Of a stretch of DNA of 44,331 nt, positions 1-8,043 are shown one piece after another. Location of the stretch: contig JBBTUF010000008.1 in NCBI GenBank assembly GCA_038063855.1, positions 1 through 44,331 of the forward strand, given 5' to 3'. The translations under genes were made by a program, and so were the position numbers. How positions within the stretch are numbered: position 1 is the first letter of the stretch; every line of letters starts with the position of its first letter. The DNA comes from JBBTUF01 sp038063855. GTDB taxonomy: Bacteria > Patescibacteriota > Minisyncoccia > Ryanbacterales > GWA2-47-10b. Below the pieces are notes generated by a model. The model did not search any database, was not told the DNA's origin, and saw nothing but the letters and a program-made list of their open reading frames with translations.

Positions 1-1241
1 GAAATATCTCCAGTCGGTGATGTCCATATTCCATTATATCCAACCGCAAGATGTGCCCCACGGAACACCAAAATAACATGTTTTATATTGGAGTAATTTA
101 CATACGGGCGAGAAGCTTCGATTGCGTCTTCAAGTAATGCATTTGATGCCGCACTTGCAGTTGTAACCCATTTTTTCGTAAAGTTGCAATTCGATGCAAT
201 TTCACCAGCGACTTGAGTACAATAACTGCTTCTTGGGTATGGCATGGTATGCCAACTGTAGGTGTGCCCATTGAAAAGAAGTTTATCGTATGAAACTTCT
301 TTGTAATATGCTTTTAGGGATGTGGGCGAGCCAAACACTACTGAATCAGCAAAATTCACATCAAACGGCTCATCTTGCTTATCTGGAAAATTAAAGAGGA
401 GGACGGCGGTATTTTGTAAGCCTGGGTCGGGTTGATAAGCAGAGACTGGTGATGGCGGAGGAGGTGGTACAGGAGAAGGTGCAACCGTAGAAACAGTTTG
501 AACTGTAACTAAACTTTCTGAATCATCGAAATTTGTGAATGCAGAACAAGGGCTTAAGTAACAGGCAATTCGTACATAATAGCTCCCAGATAAGTCGGCA
601 GGAATCGTTATCGTCTCATATCCATCGTTTTCCGTATTGATGATAAGAGGATAAGATATTGACTTAGCGGGATTTAGAAATGATATGACAATCTTCCAAT
701 CTTTTACACCACCACCCCAGCGTATTGTCTGTGAGGAGCCCGCTTGCCATATTTCTCCCCCATTGTATGAAACGAGGCTGGGTAAAGTTTGCGGTGTAGC
801 AGGAGGAATAGTTGTTGGAGGGGGTAAAATGCTTGGAGGCACAACAGTAACTGGCGGCGGCGGAATTGGGGTGGGAGGCGTTATTGAAGCAGGAGGATTG
901 GCCGCAGAGACGGGAAAAACCTCATTCAGTTTCGCTCGTGTTCGTTTCCCAACAAGACCGTAGCCAGTAGAAGCAGGAGTTCCATAATTTATAATGCCGT
1001 ATTTTGATTGAAATCTTTGGACTGCTTTTTCAGTAAGCGCTCCGAAATATCCCGTTGCAAGCCCTTCTGGATATACTGTATTATCAGTTTTGAGCGCGAG
1101 TTGTAGCTCTTTCACTTCATTGCTTGATGAACCTTTTTGAAGGAGTTGAGTGAATGTATATGCCGAAACGCTATGAGGAGCCAATATACCCACTAAGAAC
1201 GCGATGCTGATTATTTTTACTGTAAGTCTATGTGTATCCAT
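1..1241 (-). CDS. Secreted peptidoglycan-binding / M6-like protein, N-terminal part (cut by window edge)
   Basis: The frame is open from an ATG at 1241 down to base 1, so only about 413 N-terminal residues are visible. A signal peptide with a hydrophobic core ends near SVSA (about residue 27). It is followed by a PG_binding_1-type repeat (GSSSNEVKELQLAL... GYFGALTEKAV, about 35-85) of the kind common on Parcubacteria exported proteins. A proline-rich linker comes next, then a Kre9/KNH-like beta domain (NGGEIWQAGSSQTIRW), a second proline-rich linker, and the start of a region resembling M6/M11 metallopeptidases (AVLLFNFPD... GSPTSLKAYYKEVSY). The zinc motif expected of such an enzyme would lie beyond the window, so protease activity is inference. 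It is probably exported and cell-wall associated. It lies 13 bp downstream of the 130-aa membrane gene and is likely co-transcribed with it. It may be cargo of element A. Confidence 0.75.
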   Translation of the reverse strand, partial: MDTHRLTVKIISIAFLVGILAPHSVSAYTFTQLLQKGSSSNEVKELQLALKTDNTVYPEGLATGYFGALTEKAVQRFQSKYGIINYGTPASTGYGLVGKRTRAKLNEVFPVSAANPPASITPPTPIPPPPVTVVPPSILPPPTTIPPATPQTLPSLVSYNGGEIWQAGSSQTIRWGGGVKDWKIVISFLNPAKSISYPLIINTENDGYETITIPADLSGSYYVRIACYLSPCSAFTNFDDSESLVTVQTVSTVAPSPVPPPPPSPVSAYQPDPGLQNTAVLLFNFPDKQDEPFDVNFADSVVFGSPTSLKAYYKEVSYDKLLFNGHTYSWHTMPYPRSSYCTQVAGEIASNCNFTKKWVTTASAASNALLEDAIEASRPYVNYSNIKHVILVFRGAHLAVGYNGIWTSPTGDI

Positions 1242-1254
1242 ACGAGGTCGTTTA

Positions 1255-1647
1255 TTATAATTGCTCTGATAAATTATAAAGTGTCGGAAGTGTTTGCATT
1301 GCAAAATAAGCGTTGAAAATGTGGACAATGACGATATTTATGATTGGGAACATTATCCAGAATATCTTTGACGAAACAAATTCTCCTTTGTGGAGCTTGG
1401 AACGCATATGAAGAGCATACAGTGCCTCACCTACTAAAATAAGGACAGTAATTCCACTCGCAATGTATATTTTTTGCCAATTAAACTCCAAGCCCAATTT
1501 TTCATCAAGACTCAAAAAAGATTTTATTGAATAAAAAGTATTGTAAGCGAGAAATATAATTTCTAAAACTGCAGCATAAAACAAAAACCAAGCCATCCAT
1601 GGTTTTGCTTGAGATTTTTGTGTAGCCAAAAAGCCGTTTTGTATCAT
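1255..1647 (-). CDS. Small integral membrane protein, unknown function
   Basis: A 130-residue protein with three predicted membrane helices, at about 18-38 (WMAWFLFYAAVLEIIFLAY), 60-80 and 95-115. The N-terminus is short and polar. No known family was recognised. It lies directly upstream of the secreted M6-like gene on the same strand, with a 13-bp gap, so the two are probably one transcript. The ATG at 1647 has no clear Shine-Dalgarno sequence, as usual here. Confidence 0.7.
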   Translation of the reverse strand: MIQNGFLATQKSQAKPWMAWFLFYAAVLEIIFLAYNTFYSIKSFLSLDEKLGLEFNWQKIYIASGITVLILVGEALYALHMRSKLHKGEFVSSKIFWIMFPIINIVIVHIFNAYFAMQTLPTLYNLSEQL

Positions 1648-1730
1648 GCCTTTATTTTATCTGTAGTTATATTATTCCGCTATGTATAGATAATCTTCAT
1701 CTTTTCAGGGTCGTTTGGTGTTGATTTTTC

Positions 1731-1750
1731 GCTTAACATTGCTTAACATC
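1731..1750 (+). promoter_or_regulatory. Tandem 10-bp repeat upstream of the 455-aa gene
   Basis: GCTTAACATT is followed at once by GCTTAACATC, two head-to-tail 10-mers 30 bp before the start codon at 1780. The repeats resemble the TTAACAATG motif seen before other genes of both integrative elements. A binding site for an element-encoded regulator is inferred. Confidence 0.45.
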
Positions 1751-1779
1751 AAGCATATCGCGTAAGGCGTATATAGACA

Positions 1780-3147
1780 ATGAATATTGCGAAAAATCTT
1801 GAATATAATTACTCTACTTTCATAAACCGAGAAAGTCCGTTTGAATTTTTTAAGGGTCTTGCCGCTTATCTTGAGTACGCTCTTTCAGAGCCAGCTCTCA
1901 AAAAAGTATTTGATGAGCAGTTGAATGAACGGAGAATATTGATAAAAGAAATTGAAATCCTTGAGGGCAAAATACGAATGGAACTCGATGAAGCAAAAAA
2001 TACTTTGGTTAATATTATTCAAAAAAATAAAATAGACATTGCGCTATTTAACCGCCACCAAACTCGCTCTTTTCCAGATGATACAAATATCTTGCAAGAA
2101 TTAGAGTCCTTTGAAAAAGGAGATTCTATAGGGAGCATATTCGTATCAGATGATATTGAACAACACCTTTTTGACATAGCTGCAAACTTACTACAGGCTG
2201 GCTATAAAAAAGAATTGCAAGAGTTTATTCTAATGTCCGATGAATATGCAGAGTATCGAAGCCGCATCAATGGCCCTGATAGGTGGGTAGTAACTGACAA
2301 TCAGCACGGAAACTTTGTGTTCTCAAAAACCTGGCCAGAACGTTGGGAAAAAAGTGAAGGCTTTGAACGCGAGAGAATGTTAAAACTGTGGGGATACTTT
2401 GAATTGTTACTTCAATTTAATGCGTCATACCAACACGCAATGGGGCGTTTATATTTTTCCTCAACTCCCCATGGGGGCCTCGAAAGCCAACACTGGTTTG
2501 GAGGCGTAACAGAAGGCGTTAAAATTTTTAGTATGGCACGGGAGATACAGCAACTGGCCGAAAATAACATGGATTTTTATTCCAGAGTTAACCGAAATTT
2601 TCGAGAGAAGAAATCCATTGAATCAAATATTTCGAGAGTACAACTAAAAGCATCTGCAGAGGCCGTCCATTTCTACCTATTAACAAAAATAGAAAATAAC
2701 ACTACACAGGCTTCTGAAAATAATAATATTGATAAAAAAAGAACTCTTCAGTCTATACACTTAATAACTAACAGCTTAGAGCCAAAGGATACTATTTTTT
2801 TAGTCCTCGATGAACAATTCCAAATGCCCGTTAGGTTTGAGGTAGAGAATAATAAAGGGAGTATTTCGTCAATAAAAAAATTATATGATATTGCTTATTT
2901 TGTCGATGCACCCAATCGGAAAGTTATTTATAGCAAAAAATCTGCCGACGGCATCAATAACGGTTTATTTAAGAAAAGCCAGGTAAAAATATACTTGAAG
3001 ACAAATAAGCTGGTAAAACCAACACTGGTCATGAAGGCAAGCAATAATACATTGGTCTTAAAAAATGAGATTCCTGTTTTAGGGGGGCTTCTAAAAAATA
3101 TCGTCCCAACTCAACATCAATCTCTTTACATTGATAAAACCCGTTAA
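1780..3147 (+). CDS. 455-aa protein of unknown function, element A
   Basis: The protein is soluble, with no membrane segment. Residues 1-110 are helical, with coiled-coil character around 45-85 (repeated E/K and I/L). A middle section (about 150-290) is rich in Trp, Phe and Tyr. A separate C-terminal domain (about 315-455) contains VDAPNRKVIYSKKSADGINN and ends in a beta-rich stretch. The architecture seems familiar from hypothetical proteins of Parcubacteria, but no function is known to me. The gene is monocistronic. It has a tandem repeat 30 bp upstream and an intrinsic terminator at 3191-3211 downstream. Its position between the secreted protein and the replication genes suggests cargo. 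Confidence 0.75.
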   Translation: MNIAKNLEYNYSTFINRESPFEFFKGLAAYLEYALSEPALKKVFDEQLNERRILIKEIEILEGKIRMELDEAKNTLVNIIQKNKIDIALFNRHQTRSFPDDTNILQELESFEKGDSIGSIFVSDDIEQHLFDIAANLLQAGYKKELQEFILMSDEYAEYRSRINGPDRWVVTDNQHGNFVFSKTWPERWEKSEGFERERMLKLWGYFELLLQFNASYQHAMGRLYFSSTPHGGLESQHWFGGVTEGVKIFSMAREIQQLAENNMDFYSRVNRNFREKKSIESNISRVQLKASAEAVHFYLLTKIENNTTQASENNNIDKKRTLQSIHLITNSLEPKDTIFLVLDEQFQMPVRFEVENNKGSISSIKKLYDIAYFVDAPNRKVIYSKKSADGINNGLFKKSQVKIYLKTNKLVKPTLVMKASNNTLVLKNEIPVLGGLLKNIVPTQHQSLYIDKTR

Positions 3148-3157
3148 TACGTAAATC

Positions 3158-3181
3158 ATCCGACTACAATGTAGGTCGGAT
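3158..3181. repeat. Inverted repeat ATCCGAC / GTCGGAT
   Basis: The arms ATCCGAC (3158-3164) and GTCGGAT (3175-3181) enclose TACA/TGTA, giving an imperfect 24-bp dyad just after the 455-aa gene. A third copy of ATCCGACC lies at 3221-3228, before the 62-aa gene. This could be an operator or a replication iteron, since the next two genes are replication-related. Function is inferred. Confidence 0.5.
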
Positions 3182-3190
3182 AGCATAAAT

Positions 3191-3211
3191 GCCCCAATCT
3201 GGGGCTTTTTT
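3191..3211 (+). terminator. Intrinsic terminator after the 455-aa gene
   Basis: The stem GCCCC/GGGGC with loop AATCT is followed by TTTTTT. It lies 44 bp past the stop codon of the 455-aa gene. Confidence 0.8.
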
Positions 3212-3252
3212 AGCTCCCTTATCCGACCAAACTGACAGCTACACTGCTTTTA

Positions 3253-3441
3253 ATGCTATCGGATGAACAGGTCAAAAAATTTCAAGAACTTTGGCTGAAA
3301 AAGTTTGGCAAAGAAATCAGCAAAGAAGTGGCCTATGAAAAAGGAGTAAAACTCCTTCGGCTTGTTGAACTCGTATACAAACCCATGACCGAGGCTGAAT
3401 TTGATTTGGTCAAGAAACGGCGCAAAGAGACAGGCTCATGA
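3253..3441 (+). CDS. 62-aa helical protein preceding the replication initiator
   Basis: A short, charged, all-helical protein with core VKKFQELWLKKFGKEIS and then a second helix KLLRLVELVYKPM. Its last bases overlap the start of the replication gene (ATGA, 3438-3441), which points to translational coupling. A similar small protein sits before the helicase-like gene of element B (16941-17105), with matching LKKF... and LLQLYRAVYG segments, so the pair looks like one family of replication-associated accessory proteins. The exact function is unknown. Confidence 0.7.
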   Translation: MLSDEQVKKFQELWLKKFGKEISKEVAYEKGVKLLRLVELVYKPMTEAEFDLVKKRRKETGS

Positions 3442-4580
3442 TTGATAGCGTCGTACTTCAACTGAATAGTAACCAATTCAAACTGCGAGAGAAAAATCGC
3501 TTCCATGAAATTCGGACACAACAGGGTCGAGGATTTAGCACAAATACCCGCTATTGTGCCGAGTACTCCGAGACTTGGAAGAAAAAGGGTGTCTATTGCC
3601 CCATGTTCGGGCTTCCGATACGAAAACAGGGATTGGCTGAACCTAAAAGCTTTTTGGAAATCCAAGAATCCCTGCCAAAGCACGTACATGGAACGAGCCT
3701 ATTTGATATTGATAAGAGCGATTTAGATACTATCTTTGAGAAAAATTTGTATTTCCTCGATGACTTGGGTGTAGATACCTCGAAAGAGGAATTGGAGAGG
3801 GCGGTCGTGAGACGTGCAGACTTCTCAAAAATCTTCAAGCTGCCCGATTATTTGGGCAAAGCTGATGAGGTTGTTCGTACGCTTACGCTTTTCAATTACA
3901 AACCACAATCAGAATTTCGCATGAGAGACTATTGCATTGGGAGTGAGGGTATTGCTTTGAAATTTTGGAACACCACCCAAGGATATGTGGTTTATGATAA
4001 ATTTGGTGAAATTCTAAGCGATGGGTATAAAACCAAACAGGAACTGAAATTGAAAGAGCTTTACGATAAAGGCAGGCTTACCCGAAATGCTCTAAGGTTC
4101 GAACTGTCTCTTCAGCGAAAGGATAGTTTTGAAGCATTGGTTAGAAGGCGGGTCAAGACAGGTAAGAAAAAGGATTTTTTTCTCGAGGAGATACTGGATA
4201 AAGACCTCGCGCAAGCCATTCTCACTGATGCGTTTGAGAAGGTATTTAGTGATATAGCCGTGGGGCTTATAAGCCTCTCGCAGATGGAAGATAATAAACT
4301 CTGGTCATACCTGGAACGCTCAGGAATGAGCCAAAACAAGCAGGAGAAATTGTATTACTGGGTGCGTATGGCTACTAAATCTGGTATTGCAGGCACGTGG
4401 GAGCAGCTGAAGCTTAAGCTGAAAGGTGGCAGCATCCCTCAACGGAAAAAAGAGATTTCACTCGCACTTCAGGAATTGGGGACAATAAGTGGAAATGTGC
4501 CTAATCTGGTCGATTTTCTGCGGGCGGAGCATGAGAAATTTGAGATTATTCGGCCAAAAGGCACACTATTGGACTTGTAA
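3438..4580 (+). CDS. Phage/plasmid replication initiator, gene II/X-like
   Basis: A 380-residue protein. The centre carries a strand-rich segment YCIGSEGIALKFWN... GYVVYDKFGEI (about 160-195), then a basic helix and NALRFELSLQRK (about 215-227). This layout is known from the filamentous-phage gene II/X (CRI) replication proteins, which nick double-stranded DNA to start rolling-circle replication. A clear HUH metal motif was not seen, so the family call rests on the YDK and LRFEL-type segments and on context: an excisionase-like gene and a serine recombinase follow directly. It overlaps the 62-aa gene by 4 bp. It would allow autonomous replication of the excised circle. Alternatively it could be a divergent Rep of another class. 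Confidence 0.6.
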   Translation: MIDSVVLQLNSNQFKLREKNRFHEIRTQQGRGFSTNTRYCAEYSETWKKKGVYCPMFGLPIRKQGLAEPKSFLEIQESLPKHVHGTSLFDIDKSDLDTIFEKNLYFLDDLGVDTSKEELERAVVRRADFSKIFKLPDYLGKADEVVRTLTLFNYKPQSEFRMRDYCIGSEGIALKFWNTTQGYVVYDKFGEILSDGYKTKQELKLKELYDKGRLTRNALRFELSLQRKDSFEALVRRRVKTGKKKDFFLEEILDKDLAQAILTDAFEKVFSDIAVGLISLSQMEDNKLWSYLERSGMSQNKQEKLYYWVRMATKSGIAGTWEQLKLKLKGGSIPQRKKEISLALQELGTISGNVPNLVDFLRAEHEKFEIIRPKGTLLDL

Positions 4581-4581
4581 A

Positions 4582-4596
4582 CCATTGTTAAATGAC
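4582..4596 (+). promoter_or_regulatory. Element-shared motif CCATTGTTAAAT(G/A)AC
   Basis: CCATTGTTAAATGAC lies between the rep stop and the excisionase start. Nearly the same 15-mer (A in place of G) occurs in element B at 15278-15292, just before the zinc-ribbon gene. Its core CATTGTTAA is the reverse complement of TTAACAATG at 12328 and 18497. An operator for a shared type of regulator is inferred. Confidence 0.5.
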
Positions 4597-4641
4597 TTAA
4601 AATCAGGATATAGCATTACAGCAATATAGTTACTAAATATC

Positions 4642-4836
4642 ATGTCACCAAAAACAACAAAAAATAATAAAGAATTTTATCTGGTTGAGGAACTCGCTAC
4701 TGCTTTGCGTGTTTCCAATATGACGATTTACCGCTATATCGCCCGTGGCAAAATCAAAGCATATAAAATCGGTAAGGAGTTTCGGATTGATAAAGTTGAG
4801 TTTCAAGCATTCCTGAATAAAGTAAAAACAAAATAG
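4642..4836 (+). CDS. Excisionase-family HTH DNA-binding protein
   Basis: A 64-residue single-domain protein matching the HTH_17/excisionase (MerR-like winged helix) pattern: FYLVEELATALRVSNMTIYRYIARGKIKAYKIGKEFRIDK. In that family the helix-turn-helix at about 13-35 and the wing at about 38-50 bind DNA and direct recombinase polarity or repress promoters. It ends one base before the start of the serine recombinase, so the two are almost certainly co-expressed. A role as recombination directionality factor for element A, or as repressor acting on the TTAACAATG-type sites, is inferred. Confidence 0.85.
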   Translation: MSPKTTKNNKEFYLVEELATALRVSNMTIYRYIARGKIKAYKIGKEFRIDKVEFQAFLNKVKTK

Positions 4837-4837
4837 C

Positions 4838-6472
4838 ATGAGCCGAGACCAAAAAGAGCAAAAAATTGAATACTTCCTTTACGCAAGGAAATCATCCGAA
4901 AGTGAGGACAGGCAGATTCAATCAATTGATGACCAAGAAAGCAACCTACGAAGACTTGCGAGTAATCTGGGAATCAAGATAAAGGAAGTTCTGACCGAAT
5001 CAAAATCTGCAAAGAAACCGTATTGCCGACCGGTATTTGCAAGCATGCTCGAAAGAATCGAGAAAGGAGAAGCACAAGGTATTCTCTGTTGGCAAATAAA
5101 TCGTCTCTCTCGTAATCCAGTAGATAGTGGCACACTCGGCTGGATGCTTCAACAGGGCGCCCTTAAATGTATCCGGACAATTGACCGCCAATACCTCCCC
5201 GATGATAACGTACTTCTCTTTAGCATCGAAACGGGCCAGGCCAATCAATTTATTATTGACCTCAAGAAAAACAGCATGCGAGGAATGATAGGTAAAGTAG
5301 AACGAGGCTGGCTCCCCTCCCGCGCCCCGATTGGATATTTGAACGACACAATTAAGAAAGTCATTATAAAAGACCCTGAACGATTTAATATAGTCCGAAA
5401 AATGTGGGATATGATGCTTACGGGGCACTATACTCCCCCGAAAGTTTTGCATATAGCAAATAATGAATGGGGATTAAGAACCGTAAAATATAAACGAGAA
5501 GGTGGGAAAGAACTTTCTACCAGTGGCATTTATAGAATGTTCACCAATGTGTTTTATATGGGAATTGTCGATTGGGGAGGTCAGCGGCGTGAAGGAAAAC
5601 ACGACCACATGATAACTCCTGCTGAATACGACCGAGTACAGCTTATTCTTGGGCGAGCTGGCAAGCCAAGACCGAAAACCCATAGCTTTGCCTTTACTGG
5701 TGCTATTAGATGCGACTCTTGCGGTTGCCTTTATACTGCAGAAACTAAACAAAGATTACTTATATCTGGAAAAGTAAACGAACATACATACTATCACTGC
5801 ACAAGAAAAACAAGAAAGATTATCTGCGACCAGAAAAAGCATATCCCCGTAGAGAATTTGGAACTTGCTATCGAAAAGGAAATTGAAAAATATACAATCT
5901 TGCCTGAGTTCTTGGAATGGGCGCTGGAAGGCTTGGACAAAAATAATGCTACCGAAATTGAAGATGAGGTAAGGATTCGTGAAATGAAGCAAAAGAATTT
6001 GTTGGAAGCCGAGAAAGAATTGGACGAACTTACCAAGATGCGTCGCCGACAGTTGATTGATGACGACTCATTCATTAAAGGAAAACAGGAGCTTCAACCT
6101 AAAATAGACCAAATGAAAGCCGCTCTCCAAGAGACAGAAACGCAGTCTGAGAAATGGATTGAACTTACCCAAAAGACGTTTAACTTCGCTACATACGCTC
6201 GAAAAGCCTTTATAACCGCCGAAGACAAAGAAGGGTTAGAACGGCAAAAAGAGATTCTGCTGGGACTTGGAGAAAGGCCTGTAATTAAAGGAGAAAAGCT
6301 CATTATTGAGCCTTATGAATGGTTGATCCCTATCAAAAAAGAGTACCCAGCCCTTGAGCGCGAATATCGAAGGTTAGAACGGCGTAAAATGCTTACGCCT
6401 CAAACAAAAACAGAGGCTCTCGCCTCTGTTCATGCACGATGGGGTGGCTATCGGGATTCGAACCCGGACTAA
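4838..6472 (+). CDS. Large serine recombinase (integrase) of element A; 3' end overlaps tRNA-His
   Basis: A 544-residue large serine recombinase. The resolvase domain (about 10-150) has the catalytic motif YARKS (Ser19) and the arginine-bearing helix INRLSRNP. The Recombinase domain follows (GYLND... GGKELSTSGIYRMFTNVFYMG). A zinc ribbon with CDSC and YYHC... C (about 290-330) and a long coiled coil (about 375-450) complete it. All are typical of integrases that join circular elements to chromosomes. The last 11 codons (from 6440) lie antisense inside tRNA-His, and codons just before them overlap a terminator hairpin. The tail ending GGYRDSNPD is therefore dictated by the tRNA sequence. The gene follows the excisionase gene by 1 bp. 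It is the likely right boundary of element A, with the tRNA as attachment target (inferred). Confidence 0.92.
   Translation: MSRDQKEQKIEYFLYARKSSESEDRQIQSIDDQESNLRRLASNLGIKIKEVLTESKSAKKPYCRPVFASMLERIEKGEAQGILCWQINRLSRNPVDSGTLGWMLQQGALKCIRTIDRQYLPDDNVLLFSIETGQANQFIIDLKKNSMRGMIGKVERGWLPSRAPIGYLNDTIKKVIIKDPERFNIVRKMWDMMLTGHYTPPKVLHIANNEWGLRTVKYKREGGKELSTSGIYRMFTNVFYMGIVDWGGQRREGKHDHMITPAEYDRVQLILGRAGKPRPKTHSFAFTGAIRCDSCGCLYTAETKQRLLISGKVNEHTYYHCTRKTRKIICDQKKHIPVENLELAIEKEIEKYTILPEFLEWALEGLDKNNATEIEDEVRIREMKQKNLLEAEKELDELTKMRRRQLIDDDSFIKGKQELQPKIDQMKAALQETETQSEKWIELTQKTFNFATYARKAFITAEDKEGLERQKEILLGLGERPVIKGEKLIIEPYEWLIPIKKEYPALEREYRRLERRKMLTPQTKTEALASVHARWGGYRDSNPD
6402..6430 (-). terminator. Intrinsic terminator downstream of tRNA-His
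   Basis: Read on the minus strand, AACAGAGGC-GAGA-GCCTCTGTT is followed by a T-rich run, 10 bp after the tRNA 3' end. It overlaps the recombinase coding sequence on the other strand. Confidence 0.75.
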
Positions 6473-6514
6473 AAGCTCCACAAGCTTCTGTGCTGCCGTT
6501 ACACCATAGCCACC
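6440..6514 (-). tRNA. tRNA-His (GUG), CCA encoded
   Basis: The minus strand folds as a complete tRNA. The acceptor stem GGTGGCT/AGCCACC has the extra 5' G (G-1, opposite C73) that marks histidine tRNAs. The anticodon loop is TTGTGGA (anticodon GTG), the T arm is CCGGG-TTCGAAT-CCCGA, and CCA is encoded at 6440-6442. It closely resembles E. coli tRNA-His at both ends. The 3' part overlaps the recombinase gene of element A in antisense, which is consistent with the tRNA being the integration site. Confidence 0.95.
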
Positions 6515-6598
6515 ATATTTTATTTTTACTTTCTTGTTTCTATAAAAATATTTTTTGTGCAAGTAAAAAGCGAAGTCATACTATCATGAATTTTATGT

Positions 6599-6847
6599 TT
6601 ACACAAGATTTGTTACCTCTGATCCCGGCTCAACTGGATCAGATACTTTTACACCAACTTCCATGCCTTCAGCAGCTTCTGGAACATCTTTGTGATCAAC
6701 CTGTATTTCAACCACCGCTTGTTTTATTTCGCGCCCACGCGAGCGAATGTTGATTAAATCGCCAAGGCGAACTTTGCCAGTAAGCTTCACTACCGCGACA
6801 CCAATTTTGCCATAATAATGAGTAACCGTACCAATAAGTCTTTTCAT
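6599..6847 (-). CDS. Stand-alone EF-Tu domain-2-like protein
   Basis: An 82-residue beta-barrel protein starting MKRLIGTVTHYYGKIGVAVVKL, followed by KVRLGDLINIRSRG and EIQVDHKDVPEAAEGMEVG. This is the pattern of the GTP-translation-factor domain 2 (EF-Tu/IF-2 barrel) without the GTPase domain. Such short proteins are a familiar Parcubacteria annotation ('translation elongation factor-like'). The ATG at 6847 is chosen because the upstream codons do not fit the family. Function is not established; a translation or RNA-binding role is inferred. It is the first core gene to the right of tRNA-His. Confidence 0.7.
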   Translation of the reverse strand: MKRLIGTVTHYYGKIGVAVVKLTGKVRLGDLINIRSRGREIKQAVVEIQVDHKDVPEAAEGMEVGVKVSDPVEPGSEVTNLV

Positions 6848-6937
6848 ATAATGTATATTATATAACATCGCTAAACGACCTTTTATTACATTGTGCCACA
6901 AAAAGACTCTTTCATATAGAAAAGAAAAGAGGCTCGC

Positions 6938-7951
6938 CTATTGGCGGGCCTCACGAAGCAATGAAAGAAGAGCCATGCGGCATATCCATCCATTGTAAAC
7001 TTGTTTACGATACACAATACGGCTATCTGCAAGCGACGGGTATTTGCCCGATATCTCTCCGCCACGCGGGAGTGGATGCATAATGATCGCACTCCGCCGT
7101 ATTTCAGAGAGAAAATGATCATTCACTCCGTATGCCGTAATATACTGCTTTTCGAATTCTGGGTTTGGTGGCGCCGATTTGCGTTCATGTTGCAGGCGCG
7201 TGAAATACCAAACATCTACTTCCGAGGCAATTTCCTCCCAACTCTCCATTTTTGTAACAGAAAGTTGTACTGGGCTTTTGCCGCGGTAATGCAAGATTTT
7301 CTTTGGCAAATTATTATCTCGAGAAGAGACGGTAAACACCGTACCCCCAAAATTTCGAAGTGCGATAATATCTGAATGAATCGTGCGTGAATCGGCGATA
7401 TCACCAACAAATGCGTAGGTAAGTTTCCCGTGCTCCATTTCATCGCCAAATTCACGCCACACCGTGTACAAATCAAGCACCATTTGCGTTGGATGTTCGA
7501 CATTTCCTTCACCCGCACTAATAATCGACGTCGGGTGGCCATATGCTTCCATGGTGTCGGCTGCGCGCCTCATCGCATTTTTCTCACGACCATCGTGACG
7601 AAAAATGAGTACATCGTATCCATACAGTGCAGACATGTCGACCGTGTCTTCGAGGCTTTCACCTTTTGCCATAGAAGAGGTCTGCTTCATGTTTGTATTT
7701 GTGCGCCATTTTGCACCAAGCGTATCGCACGCCTCAAGAAACGACTCCATAGTACGCGTCGACGGCTCATCAAACATGATTTTTGCACGCCACGGCCTTC
7801 CATCGGAATGCTTAAGAGTTTCTGCAAGTTGCCGCCTGCCAAGCGATGACGTCATCATTTCTCGAATATAATCAGACTTGCGAAAAGCAGTGATCAGATC
7901 TTCGCGGCTAAAATGCCGAGCAGAAATAATATGTTTCTTCTTATAGAACAC
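6938..7951 (-). CDS. pyrB: Aspartate carbamoyltransferase catalytic chain
   Basis: The enzyme joins carbamoyl phosphate and aspartate to carbamoyl aspartate, the committed step of pyrimidine synthesis. The carbamoyl-phosphate motif EPSTRT (63-67), HPTQMVLDLYT (153-163), GDIADSRTIHS (about 183-193) and MHPLPRGGEI (about 290) match the ATCase/OTCase superfamily. The ATCase assignment rests on the overall pattern and on the HPLPR..E segment. The start is GTG at 7951, placed by a strong AGGAGG 7 bp upstream, one of the few clear ribosome sites in the window. No other pyrimidine gene (carA/B, pyrI, pyrC) is nearby. CPR genomes usually lack the full pathway, so the enzyme may work in a partial or salvage context. 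Confidence 0.85.
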   Translation of the reverse strand: MFYKKKHIISARHFSREDLITAFRKSDYIREMMTSSLGRRQLAETLKHSDGRPWRAKIMFDEPSTRTMESFLEACDTLGAKWRTNTNMKQTSSMAKGESLEDTVDMSALYGYDVLIFRHDGREKNAMRRAADTMEAYGHPTSIISAGEGNVEHPTQMVLDLYTVWREFGDEMEHGKLTYAFVGDIADSRTIHSDIIALRNFGGTVFTVSSRDNNLPKKILHYRGKSPVQLSVTKMESWEEIASEVDVWYFTRLQHERKSAPPNPEFEKQYITAYGVNDHFLSEIRRSAIIMHPLPRGGEISGKYPSLADSRIVYRKQVYNGWICRMALLSLLREARQ

Positions 7952-8043
7952 TTTGGCACCTCCTGTGTGTTATATTTTTTAATCCTCTATTCAACGAGCA
8001 AGCCCGCTTTATACTACCCGCCCAAGCACTTTTCGGCAAGATC

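Noticed and set aside
7001..7871. Plus-strand frames across pyrB
   Set aside because: All are antisense to a gene with complete catalytic motifs and a strong ribosome site.
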